A stretch of 64,000 nucleotides of DNA from an uncultured Carboxylicivirga sp. GTDB taxonomy: Bacteria; Bacteroidota; Bacteroidia; Bacteroidales; Marinilabiliaceae. Made by a program: the position numbers and the translations under genes. Below the pieces are notes generated by a model that worked only from the letters and a program-made list of their open reading frames with translations, did no database searches and was not told the DNA's origin. The DNA lies in the NCBI RefSeq assembly GCF_963674565.1, contig NZ_OY771430.1, positions 4,588,001 through 4,652,000 of the forward strand. The letters run 5' to 3'. Below are positions 61,762 through 64,000 of the stretch, piece after piece (the first letter of the stretch is position 1; each line of letters starts with the position of its first letter).

Positions 61762-64000
61762 TTAATCTTGTGGCGTCAGTTCCTCTTTCTTACTTTCTAT
61801 TACCAAATCTTCCAATTCAATATCTTCATCTTCGTTATAAATATGAAGTAATGGTTCTTTGAACGATTTGTTGGTAATAGCTTTTTCCAAAGTTAATAAT
61901 AATGATGGGAGTAATATAAGATTGGAGAATAGTGCAATTAACAAGGTAACCGCAACAAGAACTCCCAAGGCAACTGTTCCACCAAATTGAGATATACTAA
62001 AAATACCAAAACCAAAGAATAAAATGATGGACGTGTAAATCATGCTTACACCTGTTTCTTTTAATGCCAGCACAACGGCAGCTCTGATACTCCAGTTGGT
62101 TTCTGAAAGTTCCTGACGATATTTAGCCAGATAGTGAATGGTATCATCAACTGAAATACCAAATGCTATACTAAATACAAGTATGGTAGAAGGTTTAATC
62201 GGAATTCCAAAATAGCCCATTAATGCAGCTGTCATAATTAACGGGAACAGATTTGGAATGAGCGATACCAAGACCATTCGTTTTGAAGAAAACATCCATG
62301 CCATAAACGAGGCAATTAAAACAATTGCCAGAAGCAAACTGGTAAACAGGTTTTTAATCAGGTAATCTGTTCCTTTAAAAAATACCACACTCGCACCCGT
62401 TAATGAGGTGATGTATTTATCGCCAGGGAATATATCGTCAATTTTTTTCTGAATATTTTCATTTAACGATACCATCTCAGTGGTACCTATATCTTTCATT
62501 CGATAGCTCAAACGAGCCTTCTGTTTGAGCGAATCCATAAAATTATTTACGATTCCGGTTTGAGCCCCGGCTTCACTTTTACTAACGTATGAAAGTATGA
62601 AGTTACGTTCCTGATTGCTAGGTATTTTATAATGACTCTCTTTACCATTAAAAAATGCCTGACGCGAAAACTTAACAACTTCTACCAACGAAACTGGTTT
62701 TGAAATAACATCAAGCTGAGATAACTCGTCCTGAAGATCATCCATTTTTTTCAGGTTTGAGCGTTGGATAACACCGTTTGGCTTTTTGGTGTCTATCATT
62801 ATCTCAAGTGGCATTAATCCATTGAAGTTATCTTCAAAAAATTCAAGATCGACATACAAGGGATCATCATGAGGTATGTCATCAAGCATATACCCGGTTG
62901 TTTTTATTCGCGAGATTCCAAATGCACCTAAAACCAACATGATGATTGCACTCCAGTAAATTATCTTTCGATGGTTCAATGATAATTTTACCAGTGTATT
63001 AACTGCCTTACCCATTATCTGGTTATCCAGGTGTTTAATGTGTCTTTCCTTAGGTCCGTCTAAAAAGCTAAAAATGATAGGTATAAGTAGTATGGAAAGA
63101 AAGAAAACCACAATGATGTTAATGGCAGCAATGACTCCAAATTCAACTAAAATCTTACTGCTGGTAAAGATAAAGGTAGCAAAACCCGAAGCAGTTGTCA
63201 GATTAGTTAAAAAGGTAGCGTTACCTATTTTTCTGATTACTCTTTGTAGCGCCTTTATTTTGTTTTGATGCTTGCGGTATTCCTGGTGATATTTATTGAG
63301 CAGAAAGACGGAATTGGGTATTCCAATAACAATAATTAGTGGTGGAATCATTCCGGTAAGAATGGTTATTTTGTAGCCAAACAGTCCTTGAATTCCCAAA
63401 GCCCATATAACAGCTATGCCTACAACAAGCATTGAAAACATAACGACCTTAAACGATCGAAAGAAGATAAGTATGATAAGTGCCGTGATTCCAAGAGCTA
63501 AAAAGATAAACATATTCAGCTCTTTCTTAATCATTTCAGCAGTTATAACACGAATGTACGGAAGACCCGAATAATGCAATTCATGCTCATTCTGCCTGAT
63601 ATATTCATTTCCAGTCTTTCTTATATCTTCGATCAGTCTCACCCGGTCCTCACTGTGAAGAATGACATCATCCAGTGTGATCGCCATGAGATAGGCATCT
63701 TTCGATTTATTATAAACTAACTGATCGTAGAAAGGTAGTTCATAAAATCGTTCCTTAAGCGAGTCAAGTTCAGTCTGGAATTTAACCTGTTCAGGAAAGA
63801 TGGGCTTTACTTCAAATCTTTTTTCTTTAGTATTTTTCTGAAGTTCATAGGTCTGTCCAATAGAAAATACTGATGTAACTCCATTAATTTCTTTTAATCT
63901 TTGCGCCAGTTTGTTCCATTGGTTAAATTCTTTTACTTCAAAGAAATCGCTGTTCTTAACTCCTATTACAACAAGATTACCTTCTGATCCGAACGTTTCA
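61762..64000 (-). CDS. RND/MMPL-family exporter, N-terminus outside window
   Basis: The minus-strand frame is open from the window's right edge, giving about 745 readable codons. The edge part FGSEGNLVVIGVKNSDFFE begins a periplasmic porter domain. Two sets of membrane helices follow (IFLALGITALIILIFFRSF … and LFTSLLLAIVLIASFMAWMF …), each with a sterol-sensing/MMPL-like core, such as GITAAINIIVVFFLSI-type and AFGISVDDTIHYLAKY. The Asp pair in SVDDTIHYL is the proton-relay site of this family. It exports lipids or hydrophobic compounds. The tail EEDIELEDLVIE is acidic. It lies 16 bp from the prenyl synthase gene. Confidence 0.9.
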   Translation of the reverse strand, partial: ETFGSEGNLVVIGVKNSDFFEVKEFNQWNKLAQRLKEINGVTSVFSIGQTYELQKNTKEKRFEVKPIFPEQVKFQTELDSLKERFYELPFYDQLVYNKSKDAYLMAITLDDVILHSEDRVRLIEDIRKTGNEYIRQNEHELHYSGLPYIRVITAEMIKKELNMFIFLALGITALIILIFFRSFKVVMFSMLVVGIAVIWALGIQGLFGYKITILTGMIPPLIIVIGIPNSVFLLNKYHQEYRKHQNKIKALQRVIRKIGNATFLTNLTTASGFATFIFTSSKILVEFGVIAAINIIVVFFLSILLIPIIFSFLDGPKERHIKHLDNQIMGKAVNTLVKLSLNHRKIIYWSAIIMLVLGAFGISRIKTTGYMLDDIPHDDPLYVDLEFFEDNFNGLMPLEIMIDTKKPNGVIQRSNLKKMDDLQDELSQLDVISKPVSLVEVVKFSRQAFFNGKESHYKIPSNQERNFILSYVSKSEAGAQTGIVNNFMDSLKQKARLSYRMKDIGTTEMVSLNENIQKKIDDIFPGDKYITSLTGASVVFFKGTDYLIKNLFTSLLLAIVLIASFMAWMFSSKRMVLVSLIPNLFPLIMTAALMGYFGIPIKPSTILVFSIAFGISVDDTIHYLAKYRQELSETNWSIRAAVVLALKETGVSMIYTSIILFFGFGIFSISQFGGTVALGVLVAVTLLIALFSNLILLPSLLLTLEKAITNKSFKEPLLHIYNEDEDIELEDLVIESKKEELTPQD

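Overview
This is an AT-rich chromosomal segment of a member of the Bacteroidota, probably a free-living or marine relative of the Bacteroidales/Marinilabiliales. The lineage call is inference. It rests on TonB-dependent receptors, many Cys-anchored lipoproteins, few Shine-Dalgarno sequences, promoter boxes of the TAnnTTTG type, a C-terminally extended lysS and a short atpC. I found no tRNA, rRNA, CRISPR, transposase or integrase gene.

Layout. 1-7.1 kb: the end of a CocE-type hydrolase, then gpsA, lysS, a HAD phosphatase, a SPOR lipoprotein and a PhoB/PhoR-like two-component system. 7.3-14.7 kb: a Pit phosphate transporter with a PhoU-like tail, divergent from the kinase, followed by a TonB receptor and a large internally duplicated lipoprotein. 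Candidate 11-bp-spaced Pho-like boxes precede both transcription units, so this block may be a phosphate-acquisition locus. 14.9-22.8 kb: DUF4395 membrane protein, MDR dehydrogenase, CPBP protease, TPR-S41 peptidase, serine hydrolase, thioredoxin-like protein, lipoprotein and Crp/Fnr regulator. The MDR and CPBP genes share a 48-bp upstream element. 23-25.4 kb: an MBOAT plus SGNH-like pair for O-acylation of a secreted polymer.

25.7-43.0 kb is an accessory region with every gene on the minus strand: serine hydrolase, esterase-TPR, GNAT, phospholipase D, two AraC regulators, SDR, CorA, a second CocE hydrolase, a TPR protein and several lipoproteins. Many of these genes end at, or within a few bases of, an imperfect palindrome of about 65-140 bp that looks like an integron attC site. 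Three genes are framed by perfect 9-10-bp inverted repeats private to that gene (GTTAGGGCCC, GTTAGCTGC, GTTGCCACCC), which is the geometry of integron cassettes. One cassette is present twice. The elements are sharp between 33.8 and 43 kb and degenerate between 27 and 32 kb. No integrase lies in the window, so this looks like an integrase-less (CALIN-like) or distinct Bacteroidota cassette system. It is the main discovery candidate here. Just beyond its high-coordinate end is an array of six 22-bp repeats, each with an AAACC/GGTTT dyad.

44-64 kb: aldo/keto reductase, small outer-membrane-type protein, C_GCAxxG_C_C protein, the sbcDC nuclease operon behind a 10-bp inverted repeat, two tandemly duplicated YfiR-TonB receptor operons, a heptosyltransferase-like GT9, atpD-atpC, a polyprenyl synthase, and an RND/MMPL exporter that runs off the right edge.
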